Translations under genes and position numbers: made by a program
Origin: CAILAD01 sp964397085
Lineage (GTDB): Bacteria; Patescibacteriota; Saccharimonadia; CAILAD01; BJGX01
Assembly (NCBI GenBank): GCA_964397085.1
Contig: CAYNHH010000004.1
Span: 1 to 32,658 of the forward strand
Length of the DNA: 32,658 nt
Direction: 5' to 3'
Notes under the pieces: model-generated
Databases searched by the model: none
Told to the model about the DNA's origin: nothing
What the model saw: the letters and a program-made list of their open reading frames with translations, nothing else
Shown: piece after piece, positions 16,267 through 23,241 of the stretch
Layout of the letters: the number at the start of each line of letters is the position of its first letter
Position numbering within the stretch: position 1 is the first letter of the stretch

Positions 16267-16943
16267 AGTGAATACTTCCCTATCTTTTCATCTTTAACAA
16301 TTCTACCGCGATTGATAGTAATCACACGCTTCTTAAGGGCATCAACGATATCTTTATTGTGAGTGGTAAGTAGTACTGTTGTACCAAAACGATTGATTTT
16401 CAATAGTAATTCAATAATATCCCAGGAGTTCTTTGGGTCAAGATTACCAGTTGGCTCATCAGCAATTAAGATCTTTGGGTTGCGCACAAGTGCACGAGCA
16501 ATAGCCGTACGTTGCTTTTCACCACCAGAGAGTTCACTAGGATAATTGTGCATTTTCTCACTTAGGCCCACTAGTTGGAGTATCTTAGGTACTGCACGTT
16601 TTATTTCTTTACTCTTCACTCCAGATACTTCAAGTGCAAATGCTACATTCTCGTAGACAGTTAAGTTGGGTAAAAGTTTAAAGTCTTGAAAAACCACCCC
16701 TATACGACGACGTAAATGAGGAATATTCGCTTTATCGATACTGTCATAATCAATACTACCTACAATTATCTTGCCACTAGTAGGCACTTCTTCTTTGATC
16801 AATAAGCGTATAAGGGTACTTTTGCCGGCACCAGAGGAGCCGACAATTGTTACAAATTCTTTAGGATTGATGTGAAGTGAGACCCCAGATAGTGCCACCG
16901 TTTTATTGGGGTACATCACTGAGACTCTATCAAGCAAGATCAT
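16263..16943 (-). CDS. ftsE: Cell division ATP-binding protein FtsE
   Basis: FtsE (226 aa), the cytoplasmic ABC ATPase of the FtsEX complex. Walker A GSSGAGKST is at residues 35-43, the Q-loop in VVFQDFKLLP, the ABC signature ELSGGEKQR, Walker B ILIADEPTGNLD, and the switch His in LLTTHNKDIV. It begins at the ATG at 16943, only 7 nt after a TACAAT box with a matching -35 box, so it appears leaderless, without a Shine-Dalgarno sequence. It diverges from prfB. Confidence 0.96.
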   Translation of the reverse strand: MILLDRVSVMYPNKTVALSGVSLHINPKEFVTIVGSSGAGKSTLIRLLIKEEVPTSGKIIVGSIDYDSIDKANIPHLRRRIGVVFQDFKLLPNLTVYENVAFALEVSGVKSKEIKRAVPKILQLVGLSEKMHNYPSELSGGEKQRTAIARALVRNPKILIADEPTGNLDPKNSWDIIELLLKINRFGTTVLLTTHNKDIVDALKKRVITINRGRIVKDEKIGKYSL

Positions 16944-16950
16944 ATGGACT

Positions 16951-16979
16951 ATTGTAGCTCAATTGTGTCACAAGTGCAA
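16951..16979 (-). promoter_or_regulatory. ftsEX promoter, leaderless
   Basis: Minus-strand TTGCAC (16979-16974) and TACAAT (16956-16951) are 17 bp apart. The -10 box ends 7 nt before the ftsE ATG. Confidence 0.75.
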
Positions 16980-17011
16980 AACGCTTGTGTGTAAGAAAAT
17001 ACAATAATAAC

Positions 17012-17020
17012 TGGTATAAT
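17012..17020 (+). promoter_or_regulatory. prfB extended -10 promoter, leaderless
   Basis: TGG-TATAAT forms an extended -10 element, ending 7 nt (ACACTCT) before the prfB ATG at 17028. The -35 position (TAAGAA at 16992-16997) is poor, as is common with extended -10 promoters. Confidence 0.7.
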
Positions 17021-17027
17021 ACACTCT

Positions 17028-18134
17028 ATGACCCAATCTGATCTATCAATGAAAAATATTATAACCAAGCTCACCAGTCTGCTCGAGGCAATAAATCTCG
17101 CTATGACAACTCTTAATGTTGAAAGTGACCAAACAAAGCTACTTGGCCTTGAAGAAACTATGACAGGTGCTGATTTCTGGCAAGACTCGCAAAAAGCTGA
17201 AGCTATCAGCAAAGAAGCTGCAGAGCTGCGGCGTTATGTGCAAAACTGGCTTGATTTACAATCTGAGTTACAGACTACCCTAGAGCTAGCGCAACTTGAG
17301 GACAGCGAGGATACTGCCAGCCAATTTAGTGGATTATTACGTGATCTCGAGTCACGCTGTAATGATGCGCTCATAGCGGTGAAGTTGTCTGGTGAATTTG
17401 ATAAAAATACTGCTATTTTACAGGTTTCAGCAGGGGTTGGCGGTACTGATGCTCAAGATTGGGCACAAATGTTGCAAGAAATGTACATAAAATACGCCAA
17501 TTCGCATGGCCTATCTGTAGAGGTGCTCGACACATCTTACGGAGAAGAAGCTGGTATAAAATCAACTACTTTGCGTATATCTGGCCCATTCGCCTATGGC
17601 AAGCTTAAGGCAGAAAAAGGTGTACATCGTCTCGTAAGACTCTCACCATTTAATAGTGACAATCTACGGCAGACATCATTTGCATTAGTAGACGTAGTGC
17701 CTGAGCTAGCTGATTCACAGGTAAATCTTGACGAAAAAGACCTACGAATAGATGTTTATCGTGCAGGTGGGCATGGTGGTCAGAGTGTGAATACCACCGA
17801 CAGTGCCGTACGTATCACCCATATACCTACCGGCACAACTGTAGCTATTCAGAATGAACGCTCCCAGCTAAAGAATAAAGAGGTAGCAATGTCTGTGTTA
17901 TATGCACGACTAGCAGTACTAGCGCGTGAGCAAAAACTCAAAGATGTAGCAGAGCTGCGTGGAGTAGTAAAATCAGCAGATTGGGGAGCTCAAATTAGAA
18001 GCTATGTATTACACCCATATACTAAAGTCAAAGATCACCGCACCAACTATGAAACCAGTGATGCAAGTGGTGTACTTGGTGGTGAAATCGAACCATTCAT
18101 ACAGGCCTATCTCGATCAAAATATTAGCAAGTAA
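17028..18134 (+). CDS. prfB: Peptide chain release factor 2
   Basis: RF2 (368 aa) ends translation at UGA and UAA. The codon-recognition tripeptide SPF is at 206-208 (RLSPFNSDNLRQTSFA) and the catalytic GGQ at 250-252 (RAGGHGGQSVNTTDSAVR). The frame is uninterrupted from the ATG, so the internal UGA frameshift that autoregulates prfB in many bacteria is absent. Its presence supports use of UGA as stop, unlike Gracilibacteria and SR1. It is followed by a strong terminator and diverges from ftsE. Confidence 0.96.
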   Translation: MTQSDLSMKNIITKLTSLLEAINLAMTTLNVESDQTKLLGLEETMTGADFWQDSQKAEAISKEAAELRRYVQNWLDLQSELQTTLELAQLEDSEDTASQFSGLLRDLESRCNDALIAVKLSGEFDKNTAILQVSAGVGGTDAQDWAQMLQEMYIKYANSHGLSVEVLDTSYGEEAGIKSTTLRISGPFAYGKLKAEKGVHRLVRLSPFNSDNLRQTSFALVDVVPELADSQVNLDEKDLRIDVYRAGGHGGQSVNTTDSAVRITHIPTGTTVAIQNERSQLKNKEVAMSVLYARLAVLAREQKLKDVAELRGVVKSADWGAQIRSYVLHPYTKVKDHRTNYETSDASGVLGGEIEPFIQAYLDQNISK

Positions 18135-18146
18135 ATTTGTACAAAC

Positions 18147-18182
18147 AAAAAGACCCTTGAGTATAATCTCTTGGGTCTTTTT
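18147..18182. terminator. Bidirectional terminator between prfB and the LPETG gene
   Basis: AAAAAGACCC (18147-18156) and GGGTCTTTTT (18173-18182) form a 10-bp stem, with GAG/CTC pairing inside the loop. A-runs and T-runs on both sides let it work for prfB (+) and the converging gene (-). Confidence 0.92.
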
Positions 18183-18211
18183 GAAAGCTTTGAAGTTATC
18201 TAGTAATCAGA

Positions 18212-19522
18212 TTACTTCTTGCCGGCAGCGCGCAGAGCGTCGCTTACAGACTTTTTACTTTTTTGATACGCATACGTACTTGCACTAATTCCGGTCATTC
18301 CAAGGATTCCAGCTAGTCCTGCTTCCATACCAGTTTCTGGTAGTGAAGTTGTAGGAGTCTGTGGAGTTACAGGAGGTACTACAGGAGTACATCGAGCATC
18401 ACCTACTGGGATTCCAGGCAAACATTCTGGTGTAACAGGAGGCTTGGGTGGAGTTACCACTTGAGCTGTGTCACAGGTAGGATAAGGTACTTCGTTAGAA
18501 CGTACACATCCAATGTTTGTAAGCGTATCAGCAGCAGTATCTTTTACTGTTACCTGATACAATACATAACCGTTTATTCCACCAGCATAATCACCCACGC
18601 TTTGCCCACCAGCTGAAAACAATGTGTTATCAGGAAGTTGCATACCGTTAGGGTTTTCGCCGTTATACAGCTTTACTGTACCAGGGATCAACTGAAGTTG
18701 ATTTGGAAGTTTGTCTGTAAGAGCCATGTTGTTTTGCGCAACTGTACCAGTATTTTTGAAATACAGTCTGAAGTACAGTCTTTCGCCTGGTTTGGCTTCT
18801 ACTTTTTCAACAAAAGCTTGGCTTGGCTTGGCAACAGTCTTCTCAATAGTGAGAGGAGCTGCTTCTACCTTTACCTTCACAATAACGTACATATCATGGT
18901 CAAAACAACCAGGTACATTACCATCAGGAGTACTTTCACCTATAAGCGCACCGTCTGTTACAATACTATCAGATAGCGCCATACCGGTACGAGCATGAGT
19001 ATCAGCATAAGCTGAACCAGCTACGTAGCTCAATCGGTAAGGCGTACCATCAGCGCTTGTAAAGTTAGTGGTGTCAAATACACCATCAGGCTGCGCAGCA
19101 TTAGTAGCAGTAATTCTACTTACTGCATTCATTTCAGTACCAACTCCCGTTGGAAGGGAGATTTTTACTTTTGTGTTTCGAGCAATGCCCTTGTAGTTGT
19201 GGGCTGCATCGTTTAAGCTACCGTCGGCATTATTGTGTACGTAAGTACGCAATTTGATTTCATCGCCAACTTTTACTTTGATAGGATCTTGAAATCCACC
19301 TGGTGTGGTATTCCATTGCTTGCCATCAAAGAACTGTTGTTCGTTACCTTCAGGAACGTTCGTAAACGAGTTGAAGGTTACATGGTCAAAACCGGTAGTA
19401 TTCGGGCCATTCCACACTTTGAGTGGTCGGTCAGGATACCATCCAGCGATAGTCATTACGGGTATTAGTACTGCTATTGAAGCAGCAACTACACCTAGAC
19501 CAATTTTACTGATTAGTTTCAT
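18212..19522 (-). CDS. LPETG-anchored DUF11-type surface protein
   Basis: A 436-aa exported protein with a signal peptide or N-terminal anchor (hydrophobic 8-26). The N-terminal region (27-230) is of a type I associate with Saccharibacteria surface proteins: FDHVTFNSFTNVPEGNEQQF, then IKVKVGDEIKLRTYVHNNA. A DUF11-like beta domain follows at about 235-345 (VEAKPGERLYFRLYFKNTG and LTDKLPNQLQLIPGTVKL), then a Pro/Thr stalk. At the C-terminus are LPETG (394-398), a hydrophobic helix and a basic tail ending AAGKK. This is a complete sortase sorting signal, and a sortase is encoded at 2506-3848. The ATG has AAGGAG 7 nt upstream. It is probably a wall- or surface-linked structural or adhesive protein. 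Confidence 0.88.
   Translation of the reverse strand: MKLISKIGLGVVAASIAVLIPVMTIAGWYPDRPLKVWNGPNTTGFDHVTFNSFTNVPEGNEQQFFDGKQWNTTPGGFQDPIKVKVGDEIKLRTYVHNNADGSLNDAAHNYKGIARNTKVKISLPTGVGTEMNAVSRITATNAAQPDGVFDTTNFTSADGTPYRLSYVAGSAYADTHARTGMALSDSIVTDGALIGESTPDGNVPGCFDHDMYVIVKVKVEAAPLTIEKTVAKPSQAFVEKVEAKPGERLYFRLYFKNTGTVAQNNMALTDKLPNQLQLIPGTVKLYNGENPNGMQLPDNTLFSAGGQSVGDYAGGINGYVLYQVTVKDTAADTLTNIGCVRSNEVPYPTCDTAQVVTPPKPPVTPECLPGIPVGDARCTPVVPPVTPQTPTTSLPETGMEAGLAGILGMTGISASTYAYQKSKKSVSDALRAAGKK
18329..18343 (-). other. LPETG sortase recognition motif
   Basis: Five codons encoding Leu-Pro-Glu-Thr-Gly, 38 residues from the C-terminus, followed by a hydrophobic stretch and a Lys-rich tail. Confidence 0.93.
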
Positions 19523-19812
19523 TATATTACTCCTTATAAAAGGGTTAAGTGGTTGTTTCTAAAATATCGAAATCTGGCACTTGCTTAAGGTGAAATGAAT
19601 TTGTGCAAATATTAGTATATTAAGGGGCATATCTCTGAATCACTATCAGTTCGTATCAGGTAGTATAATATCACAAGATTATTCTTATGTCAATAGGTTT
19701 GCATAACTTTTATGTATCTGAAGATAATAGTGAAATAAGCGAAATACTACAATACATGAGGAAAAGTTTTACTATGCTTATGCTTATGAGTCAAATATAC
19801 TTTGTAAGCAAG
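19523..19812. other. Gene-free intergenic region upstream of the LPETG gene
   Basis: About 290 bp, AT-rich, separating host-type sequence from the GC-rich island. A TATAAT on the plus strand (19665-19670) precedes an ATG at 19687, but that frame runs without a stop into antisense of the next gene, so I do not call a gene. On the minus strand it should hold the promoter of the LPETG gene; I see only weak candidates. Confidence 0.5.
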
Positions 19813-19854
19813 AAAAAAACCCCACCAAGGGTTCGTTATGAACTCTTGGTGGGG
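19813..19854 (-). terminator. Strong terminator of the first island gene
   Basis: CCCCACCAAG (19820-19829) pairs with CTTGGTGGGG (19845-19854), extended inward by GTTC/GAAC after a G-T wobble. On the minus strand it is followed by a T-run (19819-19813). It ends the gene at 19876-20850. Confidence 0.92.
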
Positions 19855-19875
19855 CAAAGTACTACTACTCACATA

Positions 19876-20850
19876 TCAAGTGGGTGCGACGCCGGTAGTG
19901 ACTGGTGTAGTCACAGTCGGCTGCGGCTGAGGCAAAGGTGCCGGCGGCGGCTGGGTAGTCGCCGGAGGTGCCACTGTCGCCGTCGGTTGCACCGGGTCAG
20001 CCGGTGGCGGCGTAGGATCAACAGGCCGAGGCCCGCAATCTCCCAAGCTACACGCACCTGGATCATGATTGATCCCATCGTTGGGGTCCTTACAACCATT
20101 TGGCCCTGTAGGGCAGCCGGTGGTTGGAGGACTCGTCGGCGGAACCGTAACTCGCGTTGTAGGAGTTGGCACAGTGCTGTTCGTCGGCGGTCGAGTCACA
20201 GGAGGACTCGTCGGCGGCGGTCCAGTCGGCTTACCGGGCAAGCCCGGGAAGTCTTGTGCCACTGGCTGGAATCCACAGTCCAACTTCAAGTTGATCTGCT
20301 TACCTCCAGCGCAATCAAAACGCAACACGGCAAAACTCGGCCGATCAGGATCAGCCTTGTAGACCCAAGGGATGACATCAGCGCTTGCGCCCCTCTGCAT
20401 TCCTAGAGTCTTGTAATGACCACCCATCTGTGCAATCGAAGCCGAACAGGTATTCTCACCAACCTCCAGCAGAGTCAATGCATCACACCAACTCTGAGGA
20501 TTCTCGATGAAAGCCTGCGCCTGAGCCCGAAGGCTATCAGGGGTCATCTGCTCACCATTCCAGTTTGCGATGTTGGTCGCAAGAAGGAGTGCATCATTGG
20601 CACGACGAGTATGAGCTTCACCGCGCACTGCAGTAACATCCGTTGACTCAACTGGCGGACCAAATGAGCCTTCGGGTGTTCCGCTGTCGTACGTGTAGAA
20701 GTGAAACGGCGTGACACAGCTCGGTGCTGCGGTCGTCGTTGGCGTCGTTCCACCATCAGTTGGCTTTGCAATGATCACAAAACCAAACAGCAATAGAGCG
20801 AATACCGAACAACAGGCTGCAACAACAACTTTTTGCTTTGTAGTATTCAA
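19876..20850 (-). CDS. Exported Cys- and Pro-rich protein of unknown function (island gene 1)
   Basis: A 324-aa protein starting at TTG (20850), supported by AAGGGGTG about 6 nt upstream. An N-terminal membrane helix (about 8-28, VVVAACCSVFALLLFGFVII) could be a signal anchor. A globular part (about 40-205) contains paired cysteines (SWCDALTLLEVGENTC, RFDCAGG, LDCGFQP) suited to extracytoplasmic disulfides. A Pro/Thr-rich tail follows, with a Cys cluster (TGCPTGPNGCKDP and GACSLGDCGP). No family is recognised. The GC-rich codon use differs from the flanking genes. It has its own ribosome binding site and terminator. A surface role is inferred from the architecture. Confidence 0.8.
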   Translation of the reverse strand: MNTTKQKVVVAACCSVFALLLFGFVIIAKPTDGGTTPTTTAAPSCVTPFHFYTYDSGTPEGSFGPPVESTDVTAVRGEAHTRRANDALLLATNIANWNGEQMTPDSLRAQAQAFIENPQSWCDALTLLEVGENTCSASIAQMGGHYKTLGMQRGASADVIPWVYKADPDRPSFAVLRFDCAGGKQINLKLDCGFQPVAQDFPGLPGKPTGPPPTSPPVTRPPTNSTVPTPTTRVTVPPTSPPTTGCPTGPNGCKDPNDGINHDPGACSLGDCGPRPVDPTPPPADPVQPTATVAPPATTQPPPAPLPQPQPTVTTPVTTGVAPT

Positions 20851-20959
20851 GGTACACCCCTTTCAAGGGCTAGGTTTTGCCTTCGAACCGATCCACCTTC
20901 CTACATGCTAGGCAAGCATATAAGAATGTGTCTATTTTCGAAACAATTGTAAGAAATGT

Positions 20960-20989
20960 GCTCAAGGGGGATGTTACTCCCCCTTGAGC
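20960..20989 (-). terminator. Hairpin downstream of island gene 2
   Basis: GCTCAAGGGGG (20960-20970) pairs perfectly with CCCCCTTGAGC (20979-20989) around an 8-nt loop. On the minus strand the following bases (ACATTTCTTAC) are only partly T-rich, so termination is less certain than at the other island hairpins. Confidence 0.7.
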
Positions 20990-21017
20990 GAAAAAACAAG
21001 GAACAAACTTCAAATGA

Positions 21018-21701
21018 TCAAACGCGAGCTGAATGCTTGGCACCGGGAGGTGCCGGCAAATCAGGACGCACAGGTGCATCGGGTGCGTCCGCAGCCGGCA
21101 TCTGTTCGGTCTTGGCCTCGGCGGGCTTCTTGGGCTTGATCTGCTTGGGCGAATCGGGCTTCAAGAAACACACACACAACGCGAAGGTGATCGCCATCGT
21201 GACCATGGTGTAGGCAAAGACGTGATACAGCAGAGCTGCGTGGGCCTTCTCCTTCACATCAGCAACCACTCCATCCTGAACAGCAAGGAAAGGATCCCAA
21301 TTACCATTCATGACGAGCGTGTAGAACACGATGCCGGCAACAACGCCAACAAGAGCGGTGATGGACACGGCACCAATCCAGTTGATACCGCCACCGTTGA
21401 TCTTGTCCTCGACAACACCCACTCGGGCAACCGTGCCCTCATGGTCATCGCTCAGCTTGGTCAGACGGCCGGCATGCGTGGCCTGGTTCTCAGCCACGCC
21501 TGCCACGACACTCGCAACACCATCAACATCAGTACGAAGACCGGCGATGTCGGTGTCATGACCATCAAGACGGGTGTGAGCCCGCGTAGCCTTCTCATCA
21601 ACACGCTTGGTAGCGGTAACCATTGCAACGTTCAACTTCTTTTGCACCTCCAGCGCCGCCTGGGCACGCCTGAGGTGATCACTTGCATCTGATGGGGGCA
21701 T
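21018..21701 (-). CDS. Coiled-coil membrane protein of unknown function (island gene 2)
   Basis: A 227-aa protein starting at the ATG at 21701, with AAGGAGGGG 5-6 nt upstream; the longer frame to 21824 would read through the neighbour's terminator. Residues 5-105 are helical with heptad-like spacing (VQKKLNVAMVTATKRVDEKATRAHTRLDGHDTDIAG is typical). Two membrane helices follow: INWIGAVSITALVGVVAGIVFYTLV (about 109-133) and VFAYTMVTMAITFALCVCFL (about 161-180). The tail is Lys/Pro/Ala-rich. No known domain is recognised. The architecture recalls phage or spacer-type coiled-coil proteins, but nothing else supports a phage origin. Confidence 0.8.
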   Translation of the reverse strand: MPPSDASDHLRRAQAALEVQKKLNVAMVTATKRVDEKATRAHTRLDGHDTDIAGLRTDVDGVASVVAGVAENQATHAGRLTKLSDDHEGTVARVGVVEDKINGGGINWIGAVSITALVGVVAGIVFYTLVMNGNWDPFLAVQDGVVADVKEKAHAALLYHVFAYTMVTMAITFALCVCFLKPDSPKQIKPKKPAEAKTEQMPAADAPDAPVRPDLPAPPGAKHSARV

Positions 21702-21733
21702 CTTGCCCCTCCTTTTCTCTATGAGGTACAGGT

Positions 21734-21767
21734 ATCTGGTCTCATACGTCATTGTATGTGGCCAGAT
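21734..21767. promoter_or_regulatory. Symmetrical inverted repeat upstream of island gene 2
   Basis: ATCTGG-N3-CATAC-N6-GTATG-N3-CCAGAT, both arm pairs centred on the same point (between 21750 and 21751). It sits 33 bp upstream of the ATG at 21701, and on the minus strand contains a TACAAT that could be a -10 box. It could be an operator or a leader hairpin. Confidence 0.6.
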
Positions 21768-21773
21768 TACTAA

Positions 21774-21819
21774 ACCTTTTAAAAACTGTGATTGGAGGAC
21801 TCTTTCGAGCCCTCCAATC
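21774..21819 (-). terminator. Terminator of island gene 3
   Basis: GATTGGAGG (21790-21798) pairs with CCTCCAATC (21811-21819), extended by CTC/GAG inside. On the minus strand it is followed by CACAG and a T-run (21785-21781). Confidence 0.88.
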
Positions 21820-21838
21820 ACCAACTAACTATCCAATA

Positions 21839-23095
21839 CTAGATCGACTTCAAGATCTCCAAGCAAGCATCGGCCGAAGCCACAAACTCACCCAAGAAAT
21901 CCTCAGAGATGTCAATGGTGCCAGAAGCAGTCACTTCATCACCTGGGACAGTAGACCCAGAATCATCAGGAGCAGCAACCTCGGAACCATCAACCACCTC
22001 GATGACGACCACATCGATGGGCGCTTGCACTTCAGGCTCGACAGCAACGAGACGCTTCAACGCATCAAGTGCAGTCACAACTTCAGCACGCGACACCATC
22101 GTAGATGAATCGCCCTGATCAAGATTGGCCAAGCTGAGCACATCCGGCCAAGAGATACCAAGTTGCTTGGCGATATCTCCAGCCGAGATCTGATCAAGAT
22201 CAACCTCATCACTGGCACTGTCGCCGCTCTGAGAATCAAACTCTGGGTCATCCGCATGGTCATACAACACAGGCGGCACAACAGAAGCATTCAATTCCGG
22301 GTCACCTTCCAGGTCGACTGGTAGCTGACCGGCATCGGCACTCGACTGAGCATCGATGTCTTCCTGGGTAACAATCACAGGGGCTGCAAGCTGTGCAACG
22401 ACACCCTCAACTTCGTCGAGACGTCCATGCGCCTTCACAACTCCGTCGGTAAGTGAAGCATTGAGTTCAGATTGCTTATCAAGCAAAGCTTCGGCATTGG
22501 GCATCCCGACATCACCAAGTTCCGCAATGGTCTCGGCAACGTCTGGAGTTTCCAGATCAACACCAATGTCAAGAACGAGATCCTCGTCATCAGCATTTGT
22601 ATGTGCCTCAACAGGATAGCTCAGTGATCTGAACGAACCACTGTCCAAAAAGCACTGTGCTGCCCCTGGCAAGCTGACTGCTTCCAGATAACTTGCTTGA
22701 TCTTCACTCAAATCACCTGCAACCACCTGCTGGTAGCGGGGATCATGACGCAACAGCTCTGCCACGACGGCGAGAAGGTTGGTCAGATCATCAGGTGGCG
22801 ATGGAAAACGGTCACGATTCTCACGAATCGAGTTCAATGCCTTCTGCGCTTCATCATCACTCATCTTGGCAAAGAGCTGGTCAAGTGTCTCTGCTGAGCT
22901 GTGGTAGTTCAAGACCATCACGACCAAATCGTTTGAGGTGAACGCACTTGGCTCAGCAACTTCTTCACTCTGCACACCGCTCAAGTCTTCAACCTGATCT
23001 TCGACAACTTCATCTGGTGCCACTACTTCTGCCCTTTCTGCTGCACGTCGAGCTCGGCGCTCGGCGAGATTATCGGCAAGTGACTTCGGTCCCAT
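21839..23095 (-). CDS. Acidic protein of unknown function (island gene 3)
   Basis: A 418-aa, strongly acidic, soluble protein without membrane segments. The start at 23095 (MGPKSLADNLAERRARRAAER) follows AAGGGG by a normal distance; the preceding ATG and one at 23140 are less well placed. After a basic N-terminal helix comes a helical region (SAETLDQLFAKMSDDEAQKALNSIRE; LLAVVAELLRHDPRYQQVV). An extended Asp/Glu-rich middle follows, then a short module (AGDIAKQLGISWPDVLSLANL...GDSSTMVSRAEVVTALDALK) resembling one in island gene 4 and looking like a helix-turn-helix. It ends in a helical tail (FVASADACLEILKSI). Family and function are unknown. The N-terminal 'PKSLA' also resembles island gene 4 (MPKKSLA). 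Confidence 0.78.
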   Translation of the reverse strand: MGPKSLADNLAERRARRAAERAEVVAPDEVVEDQVEDLSGVQSEEVAEPSAFTSNDLVVMVLNYHSSAETLDQLFAKMSDDEAQKALNSIRENRDRFPSPPDDLTNLLAVVAELLRHDPRYQQVVAGDLSEDQASYLEAVSLPGAAQCFLDSGSFRSLSYPVEAHTNADDEDLVLDIGVDLETPDVAETIAELGDVGMPNAEALLDKQSELNASLTDGVVKAHGRLDEVEGVVAQLAAPVIVTQEDIDAQSSADAGQLPVDLEGDPELNASVVPPVLYDHADDPEFDSQSGDSASDEVDLDQISAGDIAKQLGISWPDVLSLANLDQGDSSTMVSRAEVVTALDALKRLVAVEPEVQAPIDVVVIEVVDGSEVAAPDDSGSTVPGDEVTASGTIDISEDFLGEFVASADACLEILKSI

Positions 23096-23178
23096 CATTG
23101 TCCCCTTGTGGGTTGTTGGATAGATTTTGTGTAAGTGCACGACAGCAAAAATGTCTTTGCTACCGCATGATTAAACAA

Positions 23179-23223
23179 AAATTCTGATTCCTACCGCAAG
23201 CCCAAGGGCTCACGGTAGGAATC
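23179..23223 (-). terminator. Terminator of island gene 4
   Basis: GATTCCTACCG (23186-23196) pairs with CGGTAGGAATC (23213-23223), with a second inner stem AGCCC/GGGCT (23199-23203 and 23206-23210). On the minus strand AGAATTTTTG follows. Confidence 0.9.
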
Positions 23224-23241
23224 AGGATACACGTACAAATA

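Noticed and set aside
19687..20406. Plus-strand open frame behind a TATAAT box (19665-19670)
   Set aside because: It has no stop before entering antisense of island gene 1, where it becomes Arg/Cys-rich noise, and it has no Shine-Dalgarno sequence. A short RNA there cannot be excluded but has no support.
21033..21692. 219-codon plus-strand frame opposite island gene 2
   Set aside because: Long antisense frames are expected in GC-rich sequence; the minus-strand frame has the ribosome binding site, terminator and sensible membrane helices.
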